NCBI GenBank assembly: GCA_005405945.1
Contig: BJHW01000001.1
Location: 8,804,001-8,868,000 of the forward strand
DNA from: Streptomyces violaceusniger
Lineage (GTDB): Bacteria; Actinomycetota; Actinomycetes; Streptomycetales; Streptomycetaceae
Length of the DNA: 64,000 nucleotides
Direction of reading: 5' to 3'
Below, one piece after another: positions 1 to 9,160 of this stretch. The notes beneath the pieces were generated by a model, which searched no databases, was not told the origin of the DNA, and saw nothing but the letters and a program-made list of their open reading frames with translations. Within the stretch, counting starts at the first letter, position 1; each line of letters starts with the position of its first letter. The position numbers and the translations under genes were made by a program.

Positions 1-200
1 CGACTCCGGACGGGCCAAGGGCGACGAACGGTGCCGCCACCTCCCGTAGCCCGCCCATCCGCTCACCCCCGCCTCTGTGCTGGCCGAGAAACCCCTCACC
101 ACGCTCAACGACCATCACGGGCAAAGGTCACACATTCGACCAAGGAACTTTCGTTCCCGCTCATGAGGTCGCACCTGCCGCAGCCCGGAAACTCACTCAT

Positions 201-506
201 ATGCGTCAGAACACGCCTGTGCGCAGTCAGTCGCCAGCAGTTCACAACCCCTTCGGCTTCTGTCACGCCGACCCGGGGCCGCGCCGCGGTGACTGGTCGT
301 CCCTGCTCGACGGGGACGAGGAGGTCGGCCGGGCGCTGCGCACCCGGGACGGCGTGAAGCCGCTCTTCGTCTCCGTCGGCCATCGGGTGGCCATCGCGGA
401 CGCCTGCGCGTACACCCTGCACCTGGCCCGCGACTTCCGGCAGCCCGAGACGACACGGCGCGCGGACGCGCTGTGCCGCCGGGCCCTGAAAGCCGCCACG
501 CTCTGA
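201..506 (+). pseudogene. Endonuclease V, 3' remnant
   Basis: The last ~85 codons read as the C-terminal third of endonuclease V (deoxyinosine 3' endonuclease, DNA repair). The family-typical stretch LRTRDGVKPLFVSVGHRV is followed by the conserved tail with PETTRRAD and a final CRRAL. Full-length family members are about 220-230 residues. Here homology begins at the NPFGF segment, and the N-terminal two thirds, which hold the catalytic acidic residues, are absent. I looked in all frames back to base 1 and did not find them. The ATG at 201 is only the first in-frame start and the first dozen residues look unrelated. The fragment cannot be an active nuclease. It is probably a deletion or recombination scar, which also explains the gene-poor first 200 bases. 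Less likely, it is a short expressed fragment. Confidence 0.75.
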
Positions 507-564
507 ACGCGGTGTGGTGAGCCCGACGTCCGAACGTGGCGGCCGTGCGGGCGGTACTCCGAGC

Positions 565-600
565 GCGGCCCCGGGGGAACCCCTGTACCCCCGGGGCCGC
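565..600. terminator. Bidirectional hairpin terminator
   Basis: A perfect 13-bp inverted repeat (GCGGCCCCGGGGG at 565-577, its complement at 588-600) with a 10-nt loop sits between the endonuclease V remnant (+) and the end of the convergent DUF1203 gene (-, ends at 613). It has no T tract, as is usual for Streptomyces. Confidence 0.7.
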
Positions 601-612
601 CCCCGGATCGCC

Positions 613-1104
613 TCAGACCCGCCGCGTCTCGGCCAGGAAGCAGCCGAACTCGACGGCCCGTACATGCACCGCCGCCACCCGCGGGTCCCCGTACAGCTCG
701 GCCAGCCCCTCCTCGATCGTCGGCTCGCCGTCGTTCAGCAGCCGACCGCCGAGGATGTCGCCCGCGGCCGTGTACGCCCGCAGCACCCGCCGCTCGCCCC
801 GGATGCCGTCCGCGATGCCGGGGCCGGTCCAGCCGTCGCACTCGTCAACGTGGATGAAGACCGGGCCGACCTCGTCGTACGGGCCGGGCGTGGCACCCGT
901 CTCCCGCGCCCAGCGGCGCAGCGGGGCGTAGGAGACGAGTGCGATGGTCTCGTCCGGCCGGCTCCGGCCCAGGCAGCAGCGCATCGGGTTGCCGGCATCC
1001 TCGCCCTCCACCACCAGGCGCGGCGGGTTGCCCGCGTCATCGGTGATCCGCAGTTGCTTCAGCACCTCGGGTGCGATGGCCCGCACTTCATAGTTCTCAT
1101 CCAT
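613..1104 (-). CDS. DUF1203 domain-containing protein
   Basis: A 163-residue soluble protein with no signal peptide or membrane segment. The layout matches the DUF1203 family (about 150-160 residues): an N-terminal stretch with a PMRCCLG motif where the family usually has a Cys-containing PCR segment, a central Y-x-P-L-R region, and a conserved centre (VGPVFIHVDEC). The biochemical function of the family is not established. The gene is divergent from the sialic-acid-type operon starting at 1269 and convergent with the endonuclease V remnant. The ATG at 1104 is the first in-frame start and fits family length. Single-gene transcription unit, ended by the hairpin at 565-600. Confidence 0.8.
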   Translation of the reverse strand: MDENYEVRAIAPEVLKQLRITDDAGNPPRLVVEGEDAGNPMRCCLGRSRPDETIALVSYAPLRRWARETGATPGPYDEVGPVFIHVDECDGWTGPGIADGIRGERRVLRAYTAAGDILGGRLLNDGEPTIEEGLAELYGDPRVAAVHVRAVEFGCFLAETRRV

Positions 1105-1177
1105 GCGCTCAAGACTGGCCGGTGGGCTCGCGGCGCGCTGGCGGGATTCGGACGAGGCGCTGCGACGGGGAAGGTAC

Positions 1178-1206
1178 TTGACAGGGCGGTGGCGCTCCGT
1201 CAGATT
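1178..1206 (+). promoter_or_regulatory. Likely promoter of the nan-type operon
   Basis: A perfect -35 hexamer TTGACA (1178-1183), a 17-bp spacer and a moderate -10 CAGATT (1201-1206). The predicted start of transcription falls just before the inverted repeat at 1219-1246. Inferred from sequence only. Confidence 0.5.
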
Positions 1207-1218
1207 CGGGCCCGAAGA

Positions 1219-1246
1219 TAGGACATCCCACGTCCGTATTGTCCTA
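1219..1246. promoter_or_regulatory. Putative repressor operator (TAGGACA-N14-TGTCCTA)
   Basis: The arms TAGGACA (1219-1225) and TGTCCTA (1240-1246) are perfect inverted repeats separated by 14 bp. They lie just downstream of the -10 box at 1201-1206 and about 25 bp before the lyase ATG. That position suits a repressor that blocks the operon. No regulator gene lies immediately next to it in this window, so the binding protein is unknown. Confidence 0.5.
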
Positions 1247-1268
1247 CTATTCAGAAGGCTGGGTGTCG

Positions 1269-2207
1269 ATGACTCTTCCGGCTCCCCTCACCGGTGTCGT
1301 TCCGCCCCTGTGCACCCCGTTCACGCCCACGGGCGAGGTCGACACGCGTTCCCTCGCCGCGCTCGCCGAGCGGCTGATCGACGCGGGGGTGAGCGCGCTG
1401 TTCGCGCTCGGCTCCAGCGGCGAGGCCGCCTATCTGAGCGACCGCGACCGCCGTGTCGCCCTTACGGCGGTCATCGAGGCGGCGGACGGCCGGGTTCCCG
1501 TGCTCGCGGGGGCGATCGACATGACGACCGCGCGGGTGCTCGATCACGCCCGTACGGCGGCGGCGCTCGGCGCGGACGGCATCGTGGCCACCGCGCCCTT
1601 CTACACCCGCACCCACCCCCTGGAGATCGCCGACCACTTCCGGCGGCTGCGCGCCGGCGTGGACAGGCCGCTGTTCGCGTATGACATCCCGGTCTCCGTC
1701 CACTCCAAGCTGACGCCCTCGATCCTGCTGCCGCTGGCCGCCGACGCCACGCTGGCCGGGGTCAAGGACAGCAGCGGGGACGACGGGGCGCTGCGGCGGC
1801 TGCTGGTCGAGGTCCGCCGGCGCGGCCTCGCCGACACCTTCACCGTGCTCACCGGCTCCGAACTGGCGGTGGACGGCGCCCTGCTGGCGGGCGCCCATGG
1901 CGTCGTCCCGGGGCTGGCCAACGTCGATCCGGCCGGGTTCGTCCGGCTGTACGAGCATGCGCGCGCGGGGCGCTGGGAGCGGGCGGCCGCCGAACAGGAC
2001 CGGCTGGCCGCGCTCTTCGCCATCACCGACGCCGGTGATCCCACCCTCATGGGCGGCAGTTCGTCGGGCCTGGGCGGCTTCAAGGCCGCGCTGCGGCTGC
2101 TGGACGTGATCGAGTGCGCGGACACCGCCGCGCCCCAGGTGCCGCTGGGCGAGGCGGCCGTCAAGGCCGTACGTCAACTCCTGGAGGAGGGAGGGCTGTT
2201 GCCGTGA
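1269..2207 (+). CDS. DapA/NanA-family aldolase, probable N-acetylneuraminate lyase-like
   Basis: A class I (Schiff-base) pyruvate aldolase of the dihydrodipicolinate synthase/N-acetylneuraminate lyase superfamily, about 312 residues, (beta/alpha)8 barrel. Visible hallmarks are GSSGE at the pyruvate carboxylate-binding position, the tyrosine of YDIP, and the Schiff-base lysine in LAGVKDSSGD. The ATG at 1269 is preferred over an upstream TTG (1239) because it follows a purine-rich AGAAGG and starts at the usual family position. The stop overlaps the GTG of the next gene (GTGA), so the two genes are translationally coupled. Substrate cannot be read from the superfamily alone. The NanT-like transporter next door makes sialic acid cleavage to ManNAc and pyruvate the best guess, with other 2-keto-3-deoxy acids as alternatives. 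Confidence 0.75.
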   Translation: MTLPAPLTGVVPPLCTPFTPTGEVDTRSLAALAERLIDAGVSALFALGSSGEAAYLSDRDRRVALTAVIEAADGRVPVLAGAIDMTTARVLDHARTAAALGADGIVATAPFYTRTHPLEIADHFRRLRAGVDRPLFAYDIPVSVHSKLTPSILLPLAADATLAGVKDSSGDDGALRRLLVEVRRRGLADTFTVLTGSELAVDGALLAGAHGVVPGLANVDPAGFVRLYEHARAGRWERAAAEQDRLAALFAITDAGDPTLMGGSSSGLGGFKAALRLLDVIECADTAAPQVPLGEAAVKAVRQLLEEGGLLP

Positions 2208-3661
2208 CCGAAGCCGCCAGGGTGCCCTGGTACCGCGAGGTCTCACCCGGTCAGTGGAAGTCCCTGTTCGCCGCCTGGATCGGCTATCTGCTCGACGGTT
2301 TCGACTTCGTGCTGATCACGCTCGTCCTGACCGAGATAGCCGACGAGTTCGACCTGAGCACGGCGTCGGCGGCGAGCCTGGTCTCGGGCGCCTTCATCAC
2401 CCGCTGGCTCGGCGGGGCGGTGCTGGGCGCGCTGGGCGACCGCTACGGGCGCAAGGCCGCCATGATCGTCAGCATTCTGCTCTACTCGCTCGGCACCTTC
2501 GCCTGCGGGTTCGCCTGGAACTACCTCAGCCTGTTCACGGCCCGGCTTGTGATTGGCATGGGCATGGCTGGCGAGTACAGCGCGAGCGCCACCTACGTCC
2601 TGGAGAGCTGGCCCGCGCGGCTGCGCAACCGCGCCTCCGGCTTCCTCATCTCGGGCTACTCGGGCGGGACCATCATCGCCTCCGAGCTCTACAAGTGGGT
2701 GGTGCCCCACTGGGGCTGGCGCTGGATGTTCTGGATCGGCGTGCTGCCGGTGCTGGTCGCCCTGTGGGTGCGGCGCGCGCTCCCGGAGGCCGGGGACTGG
2801 CACGAGGAGGTGGCGGCGGCACGGGCGCGGCCGAACCCCTTCCGGCCGCTGTTCGCCGGACGCGCCCGCGCGAGCGTCAACACGGCGCTGACCGTGGCCG
2901 CGAGCGTCGCGCTGTTCCTGGTCTTCACCCCGGCGGGCGCGGGCTGGCGCTGGCCGCTGTCGATCCTGGCGGCCGGGTGCCTGTTCGCCTTCGCGGCCCA
3001 GCTCGGCGGGCGGCGCCGCTGGCCGCTGTACACGTCCCTGATGTGCACGGTCTTCTGCGCGTTCCTCTACAGCTGGCCGATTCAGGCGCTGCTGCCCACC
3101 TATCTGAAGGAGCAGCTCGACTACACCCCGTCCGAGGTCACCGATGTGATGTTCTACGCCGGGTTCGGGACCATGGCCGGCTGCTGGCTGGCGGGCTTCG
3201 TGGGCGACTGGCTCGGCACCCGGCGCGCCTACGCCGTGACCCTGCTCGCCTCGCTGGCCTTCGTCTTCCCGGTGTTCGCGGTGCAGGACTCGCTGGTCGG
3301 GCTCGGGGTGCTGCTGTTCTTCCTGCTCGCGCTGAGCCAGGGGATCTCCGGCATCCTGCCGAAGTACATCGCGGGTCACTTCCCGACCGGGAGCCGGGCG
3401 GCCTCGCTCGGCTTCGTGTACAACACCGGGGCGCTCGGCGGCGCGGTGGCGCCGGTGCTCGGCGCCCATCTGGCCGAGGGCATGTCCCTCGGGCGGGCGC
3501 TGGCGGTGCTGACCTTCGGGCTGACGCTGGTGGTGATCGTGCTGGTCGGCGCCGATGTGCCGCGCCGGCTGGGCCGGCTGACCGATCCGGAGGGCGAGGA
3601 GGACCATCTCGTGCCCGGACAGCCGCTGTCGATGGCGGGGCCCGACCTGAAGAAAACCTGA
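2204..3661 (+). CDS. nanT: NanT-like sialic acid/sugar acid MFS transporter
   Basis: A 12-helix major facilitator superfamily protein of about 485 residues. The N-terminal region is strikingly like enterobacterial NanT: a WYR...QW start, GYLLDGFDF in helix 1, GDRYGRK between helices 2 and 3, RLVIGMGMAGEYS in helix 4, SGFLISGYSGG, and WGWRWMFWIG in helix 6. NanT imports N-acetylneuraminate with protons. The GTG at 2204 overlaps the stop of the lyase gene and follows GGAGGAGGGA, which fixes the start. Organisation as lyase-transporter is typical of a catabolic uptake operon controlled from the promoter/operator at 1178-1246. Kinase and epimerase steps of sialic acid catabolism are not in the window, so they must lie elsewhere or the substrate is different. 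Confidence 0.8.
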   Translation: MTEAARVPWYREVSPGQWKSLFAAWIGYLLDGFDFVLITLVLTEIADEFDLSTASAASLVSGAFITRWLGGAVLGALGDRYGRKAAMIVSILLYSLGTFACGFAWNYLSLFTARLVIGMGMAGEYSASATYVLESWPARLRNRASGFLISGYSGGTIIASELYKWVVPHWGWRWMFWIGVLPVLVALWVRRALPEAGDWHEEVAAARARPNPFRPLFAGRARASVNTALTVAASVALFLVFTPAGAGWRWPLSILAAGCLFAFAAQLGGRRRWPLYTSLMCTVFCAFLYSWPIQALLPTYLKEQLDYTPSEVTDVMFYAGFGTMAGCWLAGFVGDWLGTRRAYAVTLLASLAFVFPVFAVQDSLVGLGVLLFFLLALSQGISGILPKYIAGHFPTGSRAASLGFVYNTGALGGAVAPVLGAHLAEGMSLGRALAVLTFGLTLVVIVLVGADVPRRLGRLTDPEGEEDHLVPGQPLSMAGPDLKKT

Positions 3662-3765
3662 TCCGAAAAGCCCGGTCGGCGCCACACCCGGCCCGCCGCG
3701 CGCCCGCACGGCCGAACCCCCTTTCCGCTCACGGGGTTTGGTTGTCCACAGACCCAGGAGAGGGC

Positions 3766-3794
3766 TTGTGGAATGCGGGACGCGTTCTTAGCAT
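3766..3794 (+). promoter_or_regulatory. Likely promoter of the CoA transferase/thiolase block
   Basis: TTGTGG (3766-3771), 17-bp spacer, TAGCAT (3789-3794). It is placed about 40 bp before the ATG at 3837 and is the best sigma-HrdB-like pair in the intergenic space after the transporter gene. Inference from sequence only. Confidence 0.45.
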
Positions 3795-3836
3795 CGGCGG
3801 TGTTACAGCGGTGGTGTCACACGATTGGGGGACGGG

Positions 3837-4978
3837 ATGACGGTGGCGGAGGAAGGGGCGGCGAGCGGCCCGCTGGCCGGGGTGCGGGTGGTGGAGCTGG
3901 CCGGGATCGGGCCGGGCCCGTTCGCCGCCATGGTCCTCGCCGACCTCGGGGCCGATGTCGTGCGGGTCGACCGCCCCGGAGGCGCCGGGGGCCTGCGGAT
4001 CGACCCGGACTACGACCTCGCCAACCGCAACAAGCGCTCGGTGCTGATCGACCTGAAGGCCGACGGGGGCACGGCCGTCGTGCTCGACCTCGTCGAGCGC
4101 GCCGACATCCTCATCGAGGGCTACCGCCCGGGGGTCGCCGAGAAGCTGGGTCTGGGCCCGGACGACTGCCTGGCCCGTAACCCCGGCTGGTCTACGGCCG
4201 GATGACCGGCTGGGGCAGGAGGGCCCGCTCGCCCGGACCGCCGGCCATGACATCGGCTATATCGCCGTCACCGGCGCCCTCAGCATGATCGGCGCCGCCG
4301 ACGGCCCGCCCATCGCCCCCGTCAACCTGCTGGGGACTACGCGGGGGCTCGCTCTATCTCGTCATCGGTCTCCTGGCCGCCCTGCACCACGCCCGCGCGG
4401 GCGGTCCCGGCCAGGTCGTGGACGCCGCGATCGTCGACGGCACCGCCCATCTGACCGCCGTCACCCACGGCATGATGGCCGCCGGCGGCTGGCGGGACCA
4501 GCGCGGCACCAACCTCCTCGACGGCGGCTGCCCCTTCTACGGCACCTATGAGACCGCCGATGGCGGCTATATGGCGGTCGGGCCGCTGGAGCGCAAGTTC
4601 TACACGGAGTTCATCGAGCTGCTGGGGATCGCCGACCGGGCCCCGGCCCGCGATGACTTCGACAGCTGGGCCGCGCTGCGCACCGCCATCGCCGACCGCT
4701 TCAAGGAGCGCTCCCGCGAGGAGTGGACCGCCGTCTTCGACACCTCGGACGCCTGCGTCGCCCCCGTCCTGTCGCTGCGGGAGGCCCCGTCCCATCCGCA
4801 GCTCGCCGCCCGCTCCACCTTCCTCGACCACGGCGGGATCACCCAGCCCGCGCCCGCCCCGCGCTTCTCCGCCACGCCGGGCGCGGTGCGCCGCACACCC
4901 GCCCGGCCCGGGGCGGACACCGACGAGGTGGCCCGCGACTGGGGAGTCACCTCGCTCATCGAGGGAAACCCGTCTTGA
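3837..4978 (+). CDS. CaiB/BaiF family III CoA transferase (frame-broken)
   Basis: Family III CoA transferase or alpha-methylacyl-CoA racemase-type enzyme of acyl-CoA metabolism. The N-terminal signature is intact (LAGVRVVELAGIGPGPFAAM, then DLGADVVRVDRP and NKRSVLIDLK). The middle (TGWGQEGP-like, GHDIGYIAVTGALSMIG) and C-terminal part (GQVVDAAIVDG, CPFYGTYE, DACVAPVLS) follow in other frames. Restoring one base each near 4187, 4214, 4336 and 4347, three of them in G runs, recreates a continuous protein of about 380 residues, the normal family length. All four are apparent one-base deletions, so a sequence error is likelier than real decay. The catalytic Asp region after the GHD segment looks conserved. 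It lies upstream of thiolase and FadB genes on the same strand and probably feeds acyl-CoA beta-oxidation, for example of branched chains. Confidence 0.8.
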
Positions 4979-5049
4979 GCCCCATGTCTCCGCTTCCCGC
5001 CGGACCGCTGAGCCGTCCCCGCCCGACCCTCCCCTGAAAGGCCGCTGAC

Positions 5050-6264
5050 GTGAGCACCGAAGCGTATGTGTACGACGCCATCCGCACCCCGCGCGGGCGC
5101 GGGAAGGCCGACGGTGCCCTGCACGGCACCAAACCCGTCGACCTGGTGGTGGGCCTCATCCATGAGCTGCGGCGGCGGTTCCCCGAGCTGGATCCGGCGG
5201 CGATCGACGACGTGGTCCTCGGTGTCGTCAGCCCCCTCGGCGACCAGGGCTCCGACATCGCCAAGATCGCGGCCATCGCGGCCGGGCTCCCGGACACGGT
5301 CGCGGGCGTCCAGGAGAACCGCTTCTGTGCCTCGGGCCTGGAGGCCGTCAACCTGGCGGCGGCCAAGGTCCGTTCCGGCTGGGAGGACCTGGTGCTCGCG
5401 GGCGGGGTCGAGTCGATGTCCCGCGTGAAGATGGGCTCCGACGGCGGCGCCTGGTTCGCGGACCCGATGACCAACTACGAGACCGGTTTCGTCCCGCAGG
5501 GCATCGGGGCCGACCTCATCGCCACCATCGGCGGCTACAGCCGCCATGACGTGGACAGCTACGCCGCACTCTCCCAGGAGCGGGCCGCCCGCGCCTGGAA
5601 GGAGGGGTACTTCGACCGCTCCGTGGTCCCGGTCCGCGACCGCAGCGGGCTGACCGTCCTCGACCGGGACGAGCACATCCGCCCCGGCACCACCCCCGAG
5701 ACCCTGGCGGGCCTCAAGCCCTCGTTCGCCGCCATCGGTGAGGCGGGCGGCTTCGACGCGGTGGCGCTGCAGAGGTACCACTGGATCGAGGCGATCGACC
5801 ACGTCCACCACGCGGGCAACTCCTCGGGCATGGTGGACGGCGCCGCCCTGGTCGCCATCGGCAACCGTGAGGTCGGCGAGCGCTTCGGGCTGACGCCGCG
5901 CGCCCGCATCGTCTCCGCCGCCGTCTCCGGCGCCGACCCCACGATCATGCTCACCGGCCCGGCTCCCGCCACCCGTAAGGCGCTCACCAAGGCCGGGCTG
6001 ACCATCGAGGACATCGATCTGGTCGAGATCAACGAGGCGTTCGCGGCGGTGGTGCTGCGCTTCGTGGACGACATGGGGCTGAGCCTGGACAAGGTCAACG
6101 TCAACGGCGGCGCGATCGCCATGGGCCATCCGCTGGGCGCCACCGGCGCGATGATCCTCGGCACGGTGATCGACGAGCTGGAGCGGCGCGGCGGGCGGTT
6201 CGGGCTGGTGACGCTGTGCGTGGGAGGCGGGATGGGCATCGCGACGGTGGTCGAACGGCTCTAA
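5050..6264 (+). CDS. fadA: Acetyl-CoA acetyltransferase (thiolase)
   Basis: A 404-residue thiolase that cleaves 3-ketoacyl-CoA with CoA, or condenses two acetyl-CoA. The nucleophilic Cys is in NRFCASGLEAVN (about residue 96), the His in GGAIAMGHPLGATGA, and the second catalytic Cys in the near-terminal LCVGGGMGIA. The GTG at 5050 follows GAAAGGCC and gives the standard N-terminus (YVYDAIRTPRGRG). The gene is 70 bp after the CoA transferase and about 320 bp before the FadB-type gene, the usual FadA-FadB pairing. The following gap is filled by a palindromic repeat element, which may insulate it from the downstream gene. Confidence 0.92.
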   Translation: MSTEAYVYDAIRTPRGRGKADGALHGTKPVDLVVGLIHELRRRFPELDPAAIDDVVLGVVSPLGDQGSDIAKIAAIAAGLPDTVAGVQENRFCASGLEAVNLAAAKVRSGWEDLVLAGGVESMSRVKMGSDGGAWFADPMTNYETGFVPQGIGADLIATIGGYSRHDVDSYAALSQERAARAWKEGYFDRSVVPVRDRSGLTVLDRDEHIRPGTTPETLAGLKPSFAAIGEAGGFDAVALQRYHWIEAIDHVHHAGNSSGMVDGAALVAIGNREVGERFGLTPRARIVSAAVSGADPTIMLTGPAPATRKALTKAGLTIEDIDLVEINEAFAAVVLRFVDDMGLSLDKVNVNGGAIAMGHPLGATGAMILGTVIDELERRGGRFGLVTLCVGGGMGIATVVERL

Positions 6265-6265
6265 G

Positions 6266-6495
6266 GGGTGTCCGACGGATCCTGACGCCTGCGGCGGGCC
6301 ACGCGGCGGAGCCGCATATCGATGCCGCCCCCTCCCCGCCCCTTCCCGACACCTGACGATATGCGGCTCCGCCGCGTGCGGGAGCCTCTGCGCCAGACCC
6401 CGGGGTCCAGGGGGAGCCGCTGCCACGCGGCGGAGCCGCATATGGATCCTGCGGGAAGGGGCGGGGAGGGGAAGGACCCGCCGGACACCGCGTAG
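6266..6495. repeat. Dispersed palindromic intergenic element, copy 1
   Basis: A nested inverted repeat fills the space between thiolase and FadB. A 22-bp arm (6300-6321, core GCGGCGGAGCCGCATATCG) is repeated in perfect inversion at 6357-6378, and a third, nearly identical arm lies at about 6423-6444. Outer C/T-rich (6328-6348) and G-rich (6451-6471) arms pair with each other, as do GTGTCCGACGG near 6268 and CCGCCGGACACC near 6478. Related copies occur at 8819-8945, 29404-29430, 32455-32545, 33205-33360 and 51460-51600. No coding capacity or transposase; a terminator role is possible. Confidence 0.8.
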
Positions 6496-6585
6496 AGCCC
6501 AGTCGCTCTCAAGACGCCGCCGTTCCCCCTTCCTTCCCGCCCCGCGCCCCTTCGCCCTTTCGCCCCTTCGCCCTGGAGACCTCAG

Positions 6586-8818
6586 ATGACCCACCCCACC
6601 ACCGCCGAGACCATCCGCTGGGAGCAGGACGACGAGGGCGTCGTCACCCTGGTGCTCGACGACCCCGGCCAGTCCGCCAACACCATGAACGCCGCGTTCA
6701 TCGACTCCCTCGACACCATCGCCGACCGCGTCGAGGCCGAGCGGGACGCCATCCGCGGCATCATCGTCACCTCCGCCAAGAAGACCTTCTTCGCCGGTGG
6801 CGACCTCAACGACCTCCTCCAGGTCGGGCCCGGCCAGGCCCAGGAGGTCTACGAGAAGAACCTCCGCGTCAAGCGCGCGCTGCGCCGGATCGAGACCCTC
6901 GGCAAGCCCGTGGTGGCCGCGATCAACGGCGCGGCGCTCGGCGGCGGGCTGGAGATCGCGCTCGCCTGCCACCACCGCATCGCCCTCGACGTCCCCGGGC
7001 CCGCATCGGCTTCCCCGAGGTCACCCTGGGCCTGCTTCCCGGCAGCGGGGGCGTCGCCCGTACCGTACGACTGCTCGGCGTCACCGACGCGCTGCTCAAG
7101 TGGCTGCTCCAGGGCACGCGATACAGCCCCGTGCGCGCCCGGGAGGCGGGGCTGGTGCATGACGTCGTGACCACCCGCGAGGAGCTGCTGACCCGGGCGC
7201 GCGCCTTCATCGCCGCCCACCCCGAGTCGGCCCAGCCGTGGGACGACAAGGACTACCGGATCCCGGGCGGTACCCCGGCGCAGCCGAAGTTCGCCGTCAA
7301 TCTGCCCGCCTTCCCGCCAACCTGCGGAAGCAGCTGAACGGCGCGCCCTACCCGGCGCAGCGCAATATCCTGGCCGCCGCAGTCGAGGGGTCCCAGGTGG
7401 ACTTCGAGACCGCGCAGATCATCGAGGCCCGGTACTTCACCGAGCTGGTCGTCGGCCAGACCGCCAAGAACATGATTCAGGCATTCTTCTTCGATCTTCA
7501 GGCGGTCAACTCCGGTGCCAACCGGCCGCGGGGGATCGAGCCCAGCCAGGTTCGCAAGGTCGCGGTGCTGGGCGCCGGGATGATGGGCGCGGGCATCGCG
7601 TTCGCGTGCGCCAAGGCGGGCATCGAGGTCGTCCTCAAGGACGTGTCCGTGGAGGCCGCCGCCAAGGGCAAGGCGTACTCCGAGGGGCTGCTGGCCAAGG
7701 CGCTCGCCAAGGGCCGGACCACCGAGGCCAAGCGGGACCGGCTGCTGGCCCGGATCACCCCGACCGCCGATCCGCGCGACCTCGAGGGCTGTGACGCGGT
7801 CATCGAGGCCGTCTTCGAGGACCCGGCGCTCAAGCACAAGGTGTTCCAGGAGATCGAGGGCGTCGTCGCCCCGGACGCCCTGCTGTGCTCCAACACCTCC
7901 ACCCTCCCCATCACCCTGCTCGCGGAGGGGGTGCAGCGCGCCGACGACTTCATCGGGCTGCACTTCTTCTCGCCCGTCGACAAGATGCCGCTGGTCGAGA
8001 TCATCAAGGGCGAGCGCACCGGCGACAAGGCGCTGGCCCGCGCCTTCGACCTGGTGCGGCAGATCAGCAAGACCCCGATCGTGGTCAATGACTCCCGCGG
8101 CTTCTTCACCTCTCGCGTCATCGGCCACTTCCTCAACGAGGGCGTGGCGATGGTGGGGGAGGGCATCGACCCGGCCTCCGTGGAGCAGGCCGCGGCCCAG
8201 GCCGGATACCCGGCCAAGGTGCTCTCCCTGATGGACGAGCTGACCCTCACCCTCCCGCGCAAGATCCGCGAGGAGACGCGCCGGGCCACCGAGGAGGCGG
8301 GCGGCGAGTGGCGGCCGCATCCGGCCGACGCGGTCATCGACCGCATGGTGGAGGAGTTCGGGCGCCCCGGCCGCAGCGGCGGCGCGGGCTTCTACGACTA
8401 CGACGCGACGACCGGCAAGCGCACCGGGCTGTGGCCGGGGCTGCGCGAGCACTTCGCACCGGGCGGCTCCGGCGGGCCCGGCGGCTCCGGCGGCTCCGGA
8501 GACGTTGTGCGCGAGGGCACCCGCGTCCCCTTCGAGGACATGAAGGAGCGGATGCTCTTCTGCGAGGCCATCGACACGGTCCGGCTGCTGGAGGAGGGGG
8601 TGCTGACCTCCGTCGCCGACGCCAACATCGGCTCCATCCTCGGCATCGGCTTCCCCGGCTGGACGGGCGGGGTGCTGCAGTACATCAACGGATACGAGGG
8701 CGGCGTGGCCGGTTTCGTGGCCCGTGCCCGGCAGCTGGAGGCGGCGTACGGGGAGCGGTTCGCCCCGCCCGCGCTGCTGGTGGAGAAGGCGGAGCGAGGG
8801 GAGCGCTTCACGGACTAG
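6586..8818 (+). CDS. fadB: FadB-type fusion: enoyl-CoA hydratase / 3-hydroxyacyl-CoA dehydrogenase (frame-broken)
   Basis: A two-enzyme fusion that performs hydration and NAD-dependent oxidation in beta-oxidation. The crotonase half (about residues 1-250) shows FFAGGDLNDL and the oxyanion-hole segment NGAALGGGLEIALA. The dehydrogenase half starts at the Rossmann motif VLGAGMMGAGIA, with LHFFSPVDKMPLVEII and a C-terminal 3HCDH dimer domain. A Gly/Ser/Pro-rich linker at about 8460-8510 separates the C-terminal repeats. Adding one base near 7003 and one near 7312 restores a single protein of about 743 residues, the normal size for the actinobacterial family. The breaks are therefore probably sequence errors. 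The partner thiolase lies immediately upstream. Confidence 0.88.
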
Positions 8819-9160
8819 GTCCTTCTGACGGATCTCCGTGGAGGAAGGAGCGGCGTCCGGCGGGGTCTTGGCGCCTGCGGCGGGCCTGTTCCCCTCCCCG
8901 CCCCTTCCCCCAACCGGGGCTCCGCCCCAGACCCCGGGCCGGACGACCCGGACGTGCGCGGGCGTCCGCCTGGTCAGCCGCCGCGCCGGCGCGCCGATCG
9001 CGATCAGTCCGCTGGTGCAGGTGCTCACGGCGTCGACGGTCGGCTCGTCGACGCCCGGGGCCACGGGCGAAGCCCCGCCACCCGCCGGACACCCCGCGGC
9101 CGCCCGTACGGCCTCCCCCACCGCCTCCCCTGCCGCTGGCGGGCCGGGCCGCCCGGTCCG
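8819..9160. repeat. Intergenic stretch with dispersed element copy 2
   Basis: The left half (about 8819-8945) is a partial copy of the dispersed element: GCGCCTGCGGCGGGCC, the CCCCTCCCCGCCCCTTCCC block and CCGGGGCTCCGCCCCAGACC. The right half has no supported gene. Reading frames there lack a start, a ribosome-binding site or a recognisable domain. Confidence 0.6.

Noticed and set aside
1..49. Possible C-terminal end of a gene running in from the left (frame ending at 49)
   Set aside because: Only about 15 residues are available, with no recognisable motif. It cannot be supported.
3837..4978. CoA transferase and the other frame-broken genes as pseudogenes
   Set aside because: All breaks are one-base deletions, mostly in G/C runs, with full homology on both sides. 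A sequence error is more likely than decay.
8945..9160. Possible remnant gene on the minus strand upstream of 8945
   Set aside because: A plausible-looking stretch of residues exists, but there is no start, no known domain and no conserved neighbour.
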